Positions 24,201 to 36,920 are shown, counted from the stretch's first letter. The stretch is 64,000 bases of DNA from Gibbula magus (GCA_936450465.1 OW388296.1:41830448-41894447); one strand, 5' to 3'. The notes: generated by a model not told the origin, from the sequence alone. Program-made: numbers and translations.

Positions 24201-24529
24201 TATCTTTTCGTTTGATTCTAAATTCAAGGTTTCAATAACTGTAGAATGAACAAATACAAAACATTTCTTGTTTTATAAACCAAACGGTTAACTACAGAAT
24301 TATAGCTCACAATCACTATGAAATATTTTTTTAAATAAACTTTTCATAGTAAACAAATCTTTTAATTTGTTTATAGTGTATTAGAGATTCATGTATGTAC
24401 ATGTATATATTAACCATTGATGTTAACATTTCAGGATTAGAAAAGTTAATAATTCAACGCTATATGAATATTTCCGAACGTCTCCATCGCTCAATCGAGT
24501 TCTTTCATTGATTTCTGTCTAAACAATAT

Positions 24530-24850
24530 TTTTTTAAATGTCAATTCAAAACCTTGGATGGAAAATTGCAGTTAAAGTGTTGTCAGGAGATGTTAGAAGG
24601 TCTCAGAGGTTTGACACCAACTGTGTAAGAGGTAGGAAATTAGAGAGATCGAAGTTCAAATATTGTCCTAGTGAGCGAGCAATTGCTTCCTAGTGCTTCA
24701 GTTAGTGAAGCTATTAATACACGACTTCAGGAGATAGCTCACTTCCAGAAGAGGGATTTCTGTACTTGAAGGTCACACATTGTTGCTGACACCTCGACGT
24801 TCCATTTACAAGCTTCAAACTTCTTTAGGTGGCATTGAATTTATATAAAC
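24530..24850 (+). repeat. module B copy, plus orientation
   Basis: GTTGTCAGGAGATGTTAGAA, TTTGACACCAACTGTGTAAG and CCAGAAGAGGGATTTCTGTA occur in the reverse order and strand of the 21.5-kb copy. The orientation of the module family switches between 21.8 and 23.1 kb. Confidence 0.7.
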
Positions 24851-24879
24851 TGAAGTACAAAAGAAAGTACATACTTCAG

Positions 24880-25445
24880 TTAGTTTCGATATTGATTTTT
24901 TTTAAAGCATTTTATTATGGCATGATACATTAACACATGTATATCTGCAGTAGTTTGAATGAATGACGTTGGTGACTTGTTAATTTTTAATATAATATCT
25001 TTGTCTAATGTAGACAGGGGCAAGAAATAAATTTACACCAATATGACCCCTACCATGTTTAAAACGTTATAAATATGTGCAGAACGAGACACGAGAGATG
25101 CATTTGATTATGGCACGATATATACAATAACACCTTTCGGCAGCAGTTTGAATGACTTAATTGGTGACTGTTTTATTTTTAATTAAGATATCATTATTTA
25201 AAGTAGACAGGAGTAAGAAATGAAATTTACATCAATATGACCCCTACCATGTTTAAAATGTTGTAAATATGTGCAGAACGAGACACGTTTACTGATTTTC
25301 ACAATGAAGATGCTTTATATGTCGATGAACAGTTGTGTTTTATCTATAATAATTTTTGAAAGAAATTTAAACTCAAAATATCATTTTTCCAAGAAAAAAA
25401 ACCCACGTAGAAGTATTCCTTGGCTGATGTCTAAATGCCTGGACT
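24880..25445 (-). repeat. module C, two tandem copies
   Basis: Units start at about 24912 and about 25097. Both contain GGCACGATA, CAGTTTGAATGA, AGTAGACAGGRGYAAGAAA and ATGACCCCTACCATGTTTAA. Confidence 0.65.
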
Positions 25446-28400
25446 TTTCAGTTTTAGAGTATGACGTCGAAAAGGTTATTTGTAATTGAAAATCATACAC
25501 ATGATAAAATCAGCTGAGATGTGTACTTCAGTTTACGTGAATTTCTGGCCCCATAAATGGTTTAAAACCTCTGTTTAAGATCCAGCACGCTCTAGGCAGG
25601 GATCACTGCCATTTACTGCATCTCCCTGTCATCTAAAGGCAGCAAACCCTGCCATGTCGCGTGCAGAAAGCCTTGACCCCTGACCTCTTATAAAACAAGA
25701 CAATTACAGATGTCCAACGAGTGATCTGTCGATTTAAAATGCAACAGAAGGATTCTACACTAAAAATCCATTCCACTGATATGTCATACTTGTAATAAAA
25801 TTCGTTATTCATCTTACACGAGTCCACGAAAAAATTCAGTCGATGCGAGAGAAAACTTCCGGTGAAAATTGTCACATGTGAAGAAGTTGGAGAGACGACG
25901 GTTTCCAAACAATGATAAATAAAGTAAATCTGATGCAGTGACAATTCATAATTGTGTTTATTCAATGTACACAATAACCAATCTTAGTTAGTCTGAGTCA
26001 TAATAATATCGTTGCAATGTTTTATCAAGGCAAAATGGAGCTGTCAAATCGTGAGATTCTTTCATCTTGCTGCAGTTAGAAACCGTTAGGCCTACAACGA
26101 ACTGAACAAACAATGTCTTCACAACAACATCATCTAAAAAAATCCTTTTTTTTTATCATGATCACGGATTCCAAAGATAAAAAAAACAACTGACATTTAT
26201 ATATCTTGTTATGGCTAAAACTTGCATTACATTTAGGCCTACAGATCATCTTGAAAAATCTACTTACAAATTGCCGATAAACAGCATGACGCCATTACGT
26301 ACTTTTGCACTGATGGCGGATTTCGATCACACACAATTTCGATGTTCAAGTTCAGTATCCGATTCATGGCACTTGATCGGAATATCCTAATACACACATG
26401 CTGCATTAACACTTTCGTAGTGGTGAAAAAACAATTGGCTTATTTAAAAAGATGTTAGTTCTTGAGTAATGACACTTGGACCCAAAGACAACCGTTGGTA
26501 AGTCCCGCGCGATTGTAAACAAGTTACGGTACTGTCAATGCTATTCCGGGAAAACTAATGTTTATGATAGCAACACTCTGTCGGTCATTCTTGGTCTATT
26601 GTTTTATATAAACATATTTATTTTCTATTATAAAAACTATCATTCAGGAAAAATATTTGAACTGTTTGTTTTCTTTCTTAAGGCAAGTAGCATAACGATT
26701 ACCGTTAGACTAGGCGATTGGAATCTCCAGTACGATTTCAAATGAAATTTCGGGCGTAACTTGTTTGATGAAAATTCTGGAAATACAATTTATTTGGATC
26801 GAGTTTGTTTTTGTGAAAGGCAAAACATTTACGACATGAAAAGGAATTTTCGTCTGTTAATAAAAAAAATCAACTAGCTAATTAAGTTACTTACGACAGA
26901 CAATTATTGTCACTATCCAACATCTTCAAGTGAACTCTCGCGAAACGTCACTCTGACATGTGAACATTTATTCAGTAAGTAAGAATGCGTTGGCACATCA
27001 TGAATTCATGCAAGATAATTCATTCGTTTTGAAAATAAACTACTTTGAAACAACTCGTAACTGTTTTGAAAATAAAATAATTTGAAATAACATGTCATTG
27101 ACCTTGCCAGGACACACGTGGTTTTGATTGACAGAAGTGGGCGTGGACACTTGAGTGACAAGATGGGCGTGGTTATCGTAGCTTTGCGCAGCTTGAGATA
27201 TCGATGTCGTCATTGATCGATTTACCAAAAAATGTCCTCAAATTTAATTGAAATTAAAAACTTTGACAAATATTATATAGGTTTTTAAAACTTACTTGAC
27301 AAGCAGTAGTTTTTGATGTGTCGATAGCGTGTAGACAAAAAATAGTACAGTGCCGTGCCGGTGACGTTATTTTCATAGACGTGCATGTTAATTTAATCTG
27401 GGATAAATAATTTTCATAGATACGATTTTTGTCCGATTCTATTCACATTTATCAGGTTTGTGGGGAATCGACTTGGCTACAACCTCATAATTTAAGTTTA
27501 ATTTTCCGTTTACTATCTTGGGAATGGCAGAACTTTGATCAACATATATACGTAGTTGTGAAAACATTTAACATGACGGTCTATGGGAAACGTTTTTATC
27601 TAACGTACACATGTAGGTAAATTGGATGACATTAGTTAATTATCGTCCGAAAATTTAATTTAAATTATTTTCTTCAAGCTGAGATGATTTCAAATCAAGA
27701 TGAAAAGTTTAACATTGATTTAAACAGAACTTATTTCATGAAAATCATGTATCCCAGCGTAAATTAACATACAAGTCTATGGAATTACGACACTGTACGA
27801 ATATAACTGCCACGTAGGCCTACTGTAGGCTTTATTACATGAGAAATGTGAATTTGTATTTATAAATGTTGGAGGCAAATTACTTGAAAAATATTAAACA
27901 TCAGTTTATTTCACTCTTGCACTTGTCTGTTGCAGGTACCGTTATCAACCGCCTCTTGTAGGTGAGAGTTTTTGTAAATGATTTGTGACATAGGCCTACC
28001 AACTTGAATCCATCAACATTCTCATACTTAATTTCGACTGGCATTTTTATTTGCTACACATTGAAATAAAGGATGAACTGTTACCAAATCTTGACTTTTT
28101 GTCCAAAATATAACTAATCTGCGGTAGTCCAGTCCAGTCCGGCGGCCTTCGAGAGATTCCGTACTCCAGTGAAAGAGATGAAATGATACCCGACCTTCAA
28201 GAGGTCTACTTTGTGTGCAGGTACTCACTTGACAGTGTAGAATCAAGGAAATTGATGGGATATCTTTCTTCAACACTTGTCAGCTAAATCAGATTTTTTT
28301 TCCCCATAAGGTATTGTCTTTTTTGCCTCAACACTTTGATAGAATTGCTCAAATATTCGTTAGGCTTACTATTTGCGTCATATATATGATATAGTTTTGT

Positions 28401-29380
28401 TTTTGACATTTGTTTAAATATTAACACGTGTTCATATCTAAATTGACAAGTGTTCATTGTCATATTTAATTTACAGTGCTTGTAGTAAATTTAGTATTGT
28501 TTACGTTTAAAAAATAATGTAGTTATGCTCTTAATATCCAAACCCGCATGACCCATTACATGTGTGACAAACGGTACACGACATTCATTTTTAAAACTTT
28601 TTTCAAAGGGATCGCTTACACTCGTAAACAATAGCTAAACAAATTTATGTCTGATTGTGATTATGTTCCGTTAGTACACATATATGTCTATATTAAATGT
28701 ATAGATTACCAACCAATACCTTATTGGGAAACTCTGATCAGGAGGAACGTTCTATTTTCTGATTGGCTGAGAATGGAATTCCCCAATGTGGTTTCCACTT
28801 GGTTATCGTTTGTCGACAATTATAATACTCCATTTGGAAATTAATATAATTAGATGCTTTTGATTTATAGTTCTTCTTTTATTCTTTATTTATTAATTAT
28901 ATATAGTAACATGCATTACGTTTATAATTATGTCAGATAAATTAAACTATGCGCACAATGTACTATGTAGCCTAAGTATATTTTCTTTTATATCTGAATT
29001 TACAATCTTAAAATTATAAACATCCTTTAGTATCAATATCAATAATCCTAATAAAAAATGAAAACAATGTTTTCGACTCTCAATTTATATATACTTCTTG
29101 ATATCGTGTGATCCCACATCTTGTCAATCGCTCATGATATATACTGCCATGACGTTTTCGAGCACCTGCTGAGATCTGCACATCTGCCCACTTGTGTCGT
29201 CTGCCGCTTGTGTTTTGACTTTTGAATTGAGGTATTCGTCCCGTAATTACATGTGAATCAATAGCGAATACAATTTAATAATTGGAGGTAGGAAATAATC
29301 GTCTTCTGCTTCTGGCACTTCTGGACTTGTCTAGTGATTTTTTTTTTCTTGAAGCTTCTAAAGGGAAGTAATAATAAACT
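25446..29380. other. largely unique AT-rich DNA, no gene recognised
   Basis: The least repetitive part of the window. Two GGGCGTGG boxes lie at about 27138-27173, and several TAGGCCTAC palindromes occur between 26.1 and 28.0 kb. A possible tiny exon (TTGCAG at about 27937, GTGAGAG at about 27962) has no open-frame support. None of the short frames resembles a known family. It could be intron or intergenic DNA of a host gene. Confidence 0.4.
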
Positions 29381-29440
29381 GACTTCCGTTGCTACGTCAT
29401 TTCCGGAATGAAAGTTTTTCGTCTGCAATAAATTTTGATC
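29380..29440 (+). promoter_or_regulatory. promoter-like CRE/ETS cluster, candidate
   Basis: GCTACGTCATTTCCGGAATG combines a CRE-like TACGTCA with an ETS-like TTCCGG, a pairing typical of animal housekeeping promoters. No initiator or first exon can be defended. Orientation assumed. Confidence 0.22.
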
Positions 29441-29807
29441 TAATTTTTACAGTAAAGGTAGGATTTTTGTCATATATTATTGCCAAAAGACCTTACAAAT
29501 GTGTTACAGATACTTTATTTATTAATACACAATTTATTCGATGACGAATTAGACGTTTCTGAGCTTGTGTTACAGTGTAGAAAATGTCATTTGCTCATCG
29601 TTTTCTCTGTTGACCGGCCTCAGGTTATTGTTTGCATCGAATTTTTATCCGTTGTTTACACAGTGCTGTAAGTGAAATGCTTACGTTTATCACATTAAAA
29701 ATCACATGGTATAAAAATATGAATCTCTTTGTATCCATGTGATAATTTTGGTAGCTATTGAAACAATTATTCTTAATATATTGTTTGTTTTCGTTCTAAT
29801 TACCGAA

Positions 29808-29945
29808 GTCCGCCATTTTGATTTGAAACATACGATTTCCGAGACATCAGCATGGGTAATAGCTTGCTATTCGAAAAGTGTAATTTCTACAGTGCTGAAA
29901 CTTTATTGATACCACTTTTAGTTATTGTTGATATTTATTCTTAAG
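29808..29945 (+). promoter_or_regulatory. YY1-like element upstream of a short ATG frame, candidate
   Basis: CCGCCATTTTG at about 29812 is the reverse complement of the YY1/pleiohomeotic core CAAAATGGCGG, often found just downstream of transcription starts. About 40 bp later ATGGGTAATAGC opens a frame of about 30 codons beginning MGNS, a possible N-myristoylation start. A TTCTGTAG acceptor-like site follows near 29970. A first exon here is possible, but no known protein is recognised. Confidence 0.2.
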
Positions 29946-30530
29946 TATTGATTCTTTGTGTTCTGTAGTTTGTGAGAAAATCGCAGTCAAAGCGGTGCGA
30001 GCAAAGTTGATGAATTTATCAAATAATAATAACGTCTTCGTTTTATGTTGACTTCTAACGATGTTAGATAATTTATCGCCGTGGTAACTACAGTAACCGG
30101 ATAACAGTAAAAATCCTTGTGAATATTCGGTTACAACCCTGAATTCGTAAAATGTGAATTTATCTGGAATATTTTAGTTTTATATTTCAAATGATCGATC
30201 CTGGATAAATCGTCCAGATTACAAAAAAATAGATTTCATGAAAAAAGTAATACTTTGCTGTTTCAAGGATAATTTCTTCATTATTGTATGTGGTATGACT
30301 ATAAAAAATATATCATCACATAGCCTAGTGATTTCCCCATCAGTGTGTGAAATTTTGCTTAGAATACTTGTTTACTTTTTGATCAATTTCAATTTTCGTA
30401 ACGGTGTTGATTTTAAGGCGCTTCAGCTGAAATTAATCCAGATGACAGTGGGTGTTAGCCTAAAACAACCCAGCAGGCTAAAGGTTAAAGTATGGTGACT
30501 GGTTTTGTTATTGGTATTATTTAATCTCTT
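29946..30530. other. spacer, no gene recognised
   Basis: An 86-codon frame at 30238-30498 has no domain. A short open stretch follows the acceptor-like site near 29970 but cannot be extended. Confidence 0.35.
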
Positions 30531-30539
30531 TACCTTATT

Positions 30540-30660
30540 TTATTAGAAGTTCCACCTTTTGTTCTATCGTGATCATTGTGGTGTCTTTATATTTATATAT
30601 ATTATTACCAGGTCATTTAATTTTGGGTCAAGTCTTGTTCTTTCGAATGCATTAAAATTC
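30540..30660 (+). repeat. dispersed repeat, inverse of 15985-16115
   Basis: AGAAGTTCCACCTTTTGTTC, then a TA-rich run, then ACCAGGTCATTTAATTTTGG are the reverse complement of the earlier copy. Confidence 0.6.
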
Positions 30661-30839
30661 GTGGTAATTCAACAATTCAAAAGTGTTAAAGACCTAGTCC
30701 GTTTACAAATTATAATTGAGCATGGCTCATAGATGAATAGAATTGATCTTTACATTTCAGAAATTTGTTTCAGATTATCGTTTTTCTTAAGTCGTAAGTT
30801 TGGAATTGAAAAGGGTATAAATTCAAAATCTGATGAAAT

Positions 30840-31165
30840 TTGATCAAGTCAATTGCAAAAAGAACACAAAACCTTTAAGCTAATCAGAGCTTCATTAAGA
30901 TGTTTGATATGTTCGATCACATCATTTCAGTTCAAGATTGACCAAAAACCATTTTCTTACGCTTTGCCTATTAGCTGGATGCAATTTGTCTCCACAATTA
31001 ACCAAATTTATGTGGAACCTGAGTTTGCGTGCAGTCCAGTTGAAACAAATATTTTTTAAAATGTGTATGATCAATCACATCCTTTCAAGATCAACCAAAA
31101 GCGTTGCCTTTTAGCTGGATCCAAATTTTCTTCATGATTAATATCATTCATCTTTAAATGGATAT
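30840..31165 (+). repeat. module E copies, plus orientation
   Basis: Two diverged units with AATCAGAGCTTCATTAAGAT, CACATCATTTCAGTTCAAGA and TTTGCCTATTAGCTGGATG, then a shorter second unit from about 31060. Matches the E blocks at 44.6, 45.2, 51.5 and 58.1 kb. Confidence 0.6.
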
Positions 31166-31249
31166 AGCATGCAGTCTAGTGAAAAAGACATTTTAAAAAT
31201 GGAAATAAGGATATTCGAATCACATGGACTGGAAATTCAAAATGTAAAA

Positions 31250-31650
31250 TACTGTAAGGGATCTCCAATGCAATCAGTTGTTAAATAAAAACCCATATAC
31301 TTACTTCTGCCATTGGGGAATGTGCATGTGTGTGCAACAAGAAGAGGTCGAAAAATTGGTCGATGTTCAACATTCTGGCTCGTCAAACTGGCGCCACCTG
31401 GTGGTGTAGTTTAAGACTAACAAGCACTTCATTAAAATGAAATCGCTAAGTCGTTTTGAAAGTTCATGTGTTCCAATTGCTGGATTTGTAGAAAGTGGGG
31501 ACAGAAAGTCGATTTAATATATTTGAGTCTTGCTTCATCAAACGTTTATATATACTGTAGAGCATGATCGACATTCGTGTTGAAATTTCATGTCTCCCAA
31601 ATGGATCACTTGATTTCGAGGTCAAGAGAGGAACACAAAAACATGACTGG
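31250..31650 (+). repeat. module A copy with strong CTCF-like motif
   Basis: A diverged core (GTGTGCAACAAGAAGAGGTC), but the motif at 31389-31404 is CCACCAGGTGGCGCCA on the minus strand, identical to the 17285 copy. The AGTTCATGTGTTCCAATTG and TTTCATGTCTCCCAAATG blocks follow. Confidence 0.7.
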
Positions 31651-31683
31651 AATTCCATCTACAGGTTTTAGATGCTACAAGGC

Positions 31684-32039
31684 TTAAAGGGGCAGTAGCA
31701 CGTTTTTTCGCTCAAATAAGTCGATGAAATGTATTTGAAAAATAATTTCACGAATAGTAAAACACACTTCTCTCTTCGGAAAATGAACTTAAAAATTAGT
31801 GTACATGGATCAGTAAAGCCATGGGAATCGTTTTTTTTTAATTCGAAATAAAATGTGTTCACAATAAAATGGCCGCCATACAATTTTTGCATTATACGCA
31901 ACACCATTATTACCACTACGGATAATAGGCTTGTGTAATAAGATGTTTTACACTCTAATGTAAAATGACACAAACTATCATTATAAATGGGAAATTTGAA
32001 AAATAAATTTTGCAAAAAAACGTGCTACTGCCCCTTTAA
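31684..32039. mobile_element. 356-bp MITE with TTAA flanks
   Basis: Inverted ends AGGGGCAGTAGCACGTTTTT and its complement AAAACGTGCTACTGCCCCT, with TTAA at 31684-31687 and 32036-32039. Diverged relatives lie at 23.8 and 42.9 kb. TTAA target duplication suggests piggyBac-like mobilisation. No transposase is encoded. Confidence 0.85.
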
Positions 32040-32264
32040 AACTTGATTATTTGACTGAGTAGGATAAGATGTCATTTTACTCACTAAAAAGACGGATTTA
32101 TTTTAAGTGATAAATGCTGTATTTCATCACTGAAAATATAATAATTCTCAGCATCAAATAATAATGGATGCTTAAGTGAAAATTCATTAAACTAACAGTT
32201 CATGACTGATAAGTGTGGAAACAACGGTTTCTCTTTTGTAATTTGTCACGCACTTCAGAGAAAC

Positions 32265-32423
32265 TTGAAGTCAATTGAAATGTAGGAAACAAAACATCAA
32301 AGCTAATTCAAAGCATATCTTTTCAGTTCAGGATCAATTCAAAGCTTTGCCTTTTTAAATTATCTCTATGATAAACAACATTCATCTGGAAATGAAATTG
32401 TCCAGTGGAAACAAACGTTTAAA
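32265..32423 (+). repeat. module E fragment
   Basis: AAGTCAATTGAAATGTAGGA, CAAAGCTAATTCAAAGC and TTTCAGTTCAGGATCAATTC match other E copies. Confidence 0.55.
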
Positions 32424-33082
32424 AATCGAGCCACTGGCTCTGTAGCTCATCAGGTTTTATATACATTAACTAATTCAAAAAGTCTACTTGGAGGTGAGAG
32501 GTACAACACATAGGAAGCCCTTTAAATGGAGAAGATGAAATAGGTCTTAAGGTCCATACCCCTCTGACCTATCTTTGAGGCCAGAGATAATTCGTTTAAT
32601 TAATTCATCACTGTTGTTTCCTTTAAATTACTTACCTTTCCAGGTCATGACCTCTGTGACCTATATTTGGGGTCGAAGGGTCACGAAATCTACAATTTAG
32701 AATCCCGATTGTCAAAGAGTCTGGAGAAGATTATGAAAATAGGTTTTCAAGGTTGTGACCCTTGTGACCCTATTTGGGGTCACGGGGTCACGAATCTACC
32801 ATCTAGAATCCTCATTCGCCAAGGAGTCTGCACACAACTTTTCAGCTCTCTAGATCTTTTGGAACTGGAGAAGAACATGAACATAGATTTTCAAGGACGT
32901 GACCAATGTGACTCATTTGGGGTCACAGTGTCACCAATTTTACAAGTTAGAACCCCCATTGGCCAATGAGTCTGTACACACAATTTCAGCTCCCTAGACC
33001 AAGTGGTTCAAGAGAAGAAGACGAAAAAGAGAAAAGTTTACAGACGGACGCCGGACGCCGGACGCCGGACGCCGGACACCAT
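32424..33082 (+). repeat. dispersed transposon-like repeat with GGTCAC-rich subunits and GGACGCC microsatellite
   Basis: Starts GAGCCACTGGCTCTGTAGCT, as the 1.9-kb copy does. At least three subunits (about 32643, 32750 and 32893) have the form GGT(C/T)RTGACC(T/C)NTGTGACC followed by TTTGGGGTCAC and TCACGAATCTAC-like blocks. The end is a 7-bp GGACGCC tandem repeat at about 33045-33078. The 100-codon frame inside is repeat sequence. Confidence 0.7.
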
Positions 33083-33099
33083 GCCATGTCATAAAAATG

Positions 33100-33560
33100 C
33101 AAATCATGGATATTCGGGACAGACAGACTGGCAATCTAGAACTAAAAAAATATGTATGTATATATGTATGGGATCTCCATTGCCATCGGCTGTTAGAAGG
33201 TGGTCCGGACATGTACGAAGAGTTAGCTCTTTAGCACCATTTAGAACTGTTCATGTGTTCACTTTTCAAGTCGAGTAATAGATCAATATTTTACATCCTG
33301 GCTCGTCAAACTGGCGCCATGTGGTGGTGTGCTTGAAGATTACCAAGCACTGCATCAGAATTATTGTTCTCAGCTCTGTTATTTTGAAGGTTCATGTGTT
33401 CCAAATGAATTAGATTTCCACAAAGGGGGAACAGTGAATAGGAACCTGGTTGAATATATTGAACCCTTCCTTCATCAAACTTACATATAAGCTCAACAGG
33501 ATAGATAGTAATCTTGAAGTTTCATGTCTCTAAATAAATCGTTGGATTTCGAGGTCAAAA
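33100..33560 (+). repeat. module A copy with CTCF-like motif
   Basis: A diverged core (TGTTCACTTTTCAAGTCGAGTAATAG). The motif at 33312-33327 is CCACCACATGGCGCCA on the minus strand. Downstream GAAGGTTCATGTGTTCCAAA and TTTCATGTCTCTAAATAAAT blocks. Confidence 0.7.
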
Positions 33561-33579
33561 GAGAGATGTTCTGCTGCCA

Positions 33580-34075
33580 GTTTGATTTGAAAATGTAGAT
33601 TATCATAAGTGATCTCTATTGCAAATAGCAGTTTAATAATGATTTGGGCACATACAAAGAGTTACCTCTGCCATTTGGGACTGTTCATGTGTTGTGCAAC
33701 AAGCAGAGGTCGAGTAACAGATCAATACTTTACATCCTGGCTCGTCAAACTGGCGCCATTTGGCGGTGTATTTGAGGATAAACAAGCACTTCATCAGAAA
33801 TAAATTTGCATTAGTCTTGTGTGATCTGTCACGTTGAAGGTTCATGTGTTCCAAATGAATTGCTGGGTTTCTAGAAAAAGGAAGCAGTGATTAGAAAACT
33901 GACTTAATTATATTGAAGTCTACCTTCCACAAACTTAGATATAAGCTCCAAAACATTATAGTCTTCTTGAAGTTTAGTGTCTCCAAATGAATCGCTGGAT
34001 TTTGAGGGCAAACAGGAGTCAGACATTTGAGTGGAATTTTAATCGATTTAATTTGTTACAAGGCTTAACAATCTT
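33580..34075 (+). repeat. module A copy, well conserved, with CTCF-like motif
   Basis: Complete core TGTTCATGTGTTGTGCAACA and AGCAGAGGTCGAGTAACAGA. The motif at 33751-33766 is CCGCCAAATGGCGCCA on the minus strand. Tandem neighbour of the preceding copy. Short frames across it on both strands are shadows. Confidence 0.75.
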
Positions 34076-34079
34076 ATTA

Positions 34080-35100
34080 TTTTATACATTTTTATACAAC
34101 AGTTAAATCTGCCATAATATATTAAGAATAAATTTCAGTGAGAGAATGTATGAAGTGTTTCAGTATATATGTAATAATGTCATACTATATTTATTGTCCA
34201 TCAGATATATTTCCAAGCAACTGTGGAAAAGGCTTGAAGACGCCAAGGAAATTGAAACAAATTGCTTTCAACACTAAAACAGAACATTGTAAAGATTCAA
34301 ACGCTGAGTTTAAAACATTGATGTTTAGCGTTTAGATAGTAATAGATACTAGCACCGTTGTCAAGCAAATGATGATAGCAATAAAAAAAAGCCGTATACT
34401 TGAAACTCGTTCTCCTTCATCTTGCCAACTTCTAAATACCATTGTACGTACATGTATGTCACCTTAAACTTGATGGTGAATTGTTGTTTTGAAGGTTTTA
34501 TGCATTTCAGAAGAACTGTTGTTTTCCATGTCAAGAGAAAAGACACATTTTGCAACGATTAAAACAAATATCAATACATTCTCACAGGAAAGCTTCCAGA
34601 CATGATAAATCGCCAGTTAATGTCTAACAGAGGTAAGTATCTCATTTCAGAATAGACAGAAATCGGTAGTTGTATTAACGTACCAATATATATGGACGTA
34701 TGCTTATGTGTAAGCTGTTCATCTCACCAACTGCTAAATACCATTGAAAGAAGTCAAACCTATGTTAACTTTAAATCTATGGTGAATTGTTATTTTGAAC
34801 GTTTTATGCATTTCAGAAGAATTGTTGTTTTCCAGGTCAAGAGAAAAGAAAAATTTTGGCAACGATTACAACAAATGTATAACTATATTCTCACAGGAAA
34901 GCTTTTAGACATGATGAATAGCCAGTTTATGTCTTACAGAGGTAAGTAGTTCATTTCAGAATATACAGAAATATGCAGTGGCATTTACGTACCAGTGTAT
35001 ATGGACGTCTGCTTATGTACACTGTTGATGTTAAATCAACAGTGTTCAAGGCTTAAGCTTCCAGAGAACACTGATGAATTTCAGAGAAGGCGGAAATCTG
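34080..35100 (+). repeat. module F, with internal partial duplication
   Basis: AACAGTTAAATCTGCCATAA starts it, then GCTTTCAACACTAAAACAGA and TTTTATGCATTTCAGAAGAA, repeated about 300 bp later (34500 and 34800 regions). Matches 49330-49800, 52840-53390 and 58820-59300. Confidence 0.7.
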
Positions 35101-35750
35101 TAGTGATATCGGTGTTGATCTCGATAGTTTCACTCACAAGAATATCTGACACATTATAGCTTACATGTAAACTTTAGAGATTATGAATTGTCATTTTGAA
35201 CGATATTGCTTTTAGATAAGAGTTTATTGTAGTAATGCAATAGAAACTTCAATATCCTCTAATGTGAAATAGTAGTTTTGTCAATTTACAAACTAATACT
35301 GTTTTAATAAACTTTCCAAATAGTTGCCCGTCCAGATGAAGTGTGTTTCTATCGCCGGCATTTGGTTGTTATCAATGGAAAATAGTTTGTGCAAATCGTG
35401 CGTCTCGCATTCTCATGATATTTCATTAAAATCATGCGCGCATGATTATCACGTGCAGCGGCAGCTTAAGTCGTCAATCATCTCTTGAAATACACATCTT
35501 TTTGTTTGCTTACAATACGAGGTCTCCGTGAAGCACGTGCGTTTTGTGAATGTGGCCATAATGATTGGCATGCCACTCATGTTCAAAGTTGAACAAACAA
35601 ACCTATTTTACGCAAACTTTTTTGTTGATATTGTTTTTCACATGGTCACTTGATTTTACATTGTGATTTAATACAATATTAGAATTAAATTCATTTGAAA
35701 TTTACATGAGATGACTGGTAAATACTGTACACTAATCCATGTTTACATGT
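35101..35750 (+). repeat. module G (left part) including dispersed repeat D
   Basis: Aligns with 53895-54560 (for example AGCTTCCAGAGAACACTGAT against AGCTTCCACAGGAAACTCAT). Contains repeat D at 35385-35612, with CACGTGCAGCGGCAGCTTAA and GAAGCACGTGCGTTTTGTG. Its right part resumes at 41028 after the DIRS1-like insertion. Confidence 0.7.
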
Positions 35751-36199
35751 ATTATTTAAATACCTATCTGTTGACTAGACCTACTTTGCCTTACCTCCCA
35801 GGGGTAATGCTATTTCAACCTTAATACAGACGAACTTGAAGAATGGATGAGGGGTGCGTAAAATCCCTTATCCAAGGGCCGGTAAGTCTAGATGGTCTCG
35901 TGACGTCACTACCGGTTCATATCACTCTCCTAAAAGTTGCAGAGCAAGGCAGACGTGTTTTGTTCTGTGACTGGGGTTTTAGCGACTTGTGTTGCTAACT
36001 TGCTATTTTTCTCTTGTTAGTTCAAGAGATATCATCAACGTTGTTCTTCGTTAGTGCAGGTTGTGTTTACAATCTGTTTTTCAAGTAGGTGTTAGATTTC
36101 AAGGGGCCTTGTTGACATGTGCTAGCTAGCGACCATCCGGAGTAGGTGGATTGCATGCGCCGCACGTGCAGCTCGTGATTCTTTGTTTTCTCTCACCTG

Positions 36200-36760
36200 A
36201 CTGTTGGGTGTTTGACTTGCGTAGGGTAAAGGAGCAGTGGTATCTCTCCTACGCGGGTGACTCGCTTCGCTTGTCATCCGCTTTCGCTTGGTCATTCGCC
36301 ATTCGTTCCGAGTGCTGACTGTTAGGTGTTTGTCTTGCGTATGGTAGAGGAGTAGTGGCATCTCTCCTAATCGTTTGACTCGCTTCGCTGGCCATTCGCT
36401 TTCGCTTGTCACGCGCTTTCGGTCTGTACTTTAGTGTTAACTGTGGGTTGTTGACTTGCGTACGGTAAAGGAGCTAGTGGAATCACTCCTAATTCGCTTG
36501 TCATACGCCTGTCGGTTGTACTCTAGTGCTAACTGTTAAGTGTTTGTCTTGCGTATCGTAGAGGAGTAGTGGTATCTCTCCTAATTCGTTTGGCTTGCTT
36601 CGTTTGTCATTCGCTCTCGCTTGTCATACGCTTATCGGTCTGTACCTTAGGGAACTGTGGGTTTGACTTGCGTAAGGTAAAGGAGCAGTGGTATCTCTCC
36701 TACGCGGGTGACTCGCCTCGCTTGTCATTCGCTTGTCGCTTGTCATTCGCCTGCGGTCCG
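36200..36760 (+). repeat. DIRS leader array 1, about 95-120-bp units
   Basis: Five units each contain TTGWCTTGCGTANGGTARAGG then AGNAGTGGNATCTCTCCTA, starting near 36208, 36328, 36446, 36540 and 36657. Units end with GCTTCGCTTGTCATTCGC-like sequence. It lies in the untranslated leader before ORF1. Confidence 0.8.
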
Positions 36761-36920
36761 TACTCAAGTGCTTCGCGTCTCGCTTGGCTTCTCGCCTCGC
36801 CTGTCACTGGCTCGCTAGTTGTTCGCCTTAGGTGAGTCACTAGCTTGGTTAAGGAGCAGTGGATACACTCCTCGTCAGTGACTCGCGTTGCCCGTTGCTA
36901 GCTTTCGCCTACCATTCGCC

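Noticed and set aside
27937..27962. 26-bp micro-exon between TTGCAG and GTGAGAG
   Set aside because: Splice-like dinucleotides alone are expected by chance in this length. No neighbouring exon or protein similarity.
33609..33854. Conserved small protein recurring at 20.5, 33.6, 45.6, 52.4 and 58.4 kb
   Set aside because: The repeated open frames follow module A. They are open on both strands, have different starts and ends in each copy, and no codon-level constraint is apparent.
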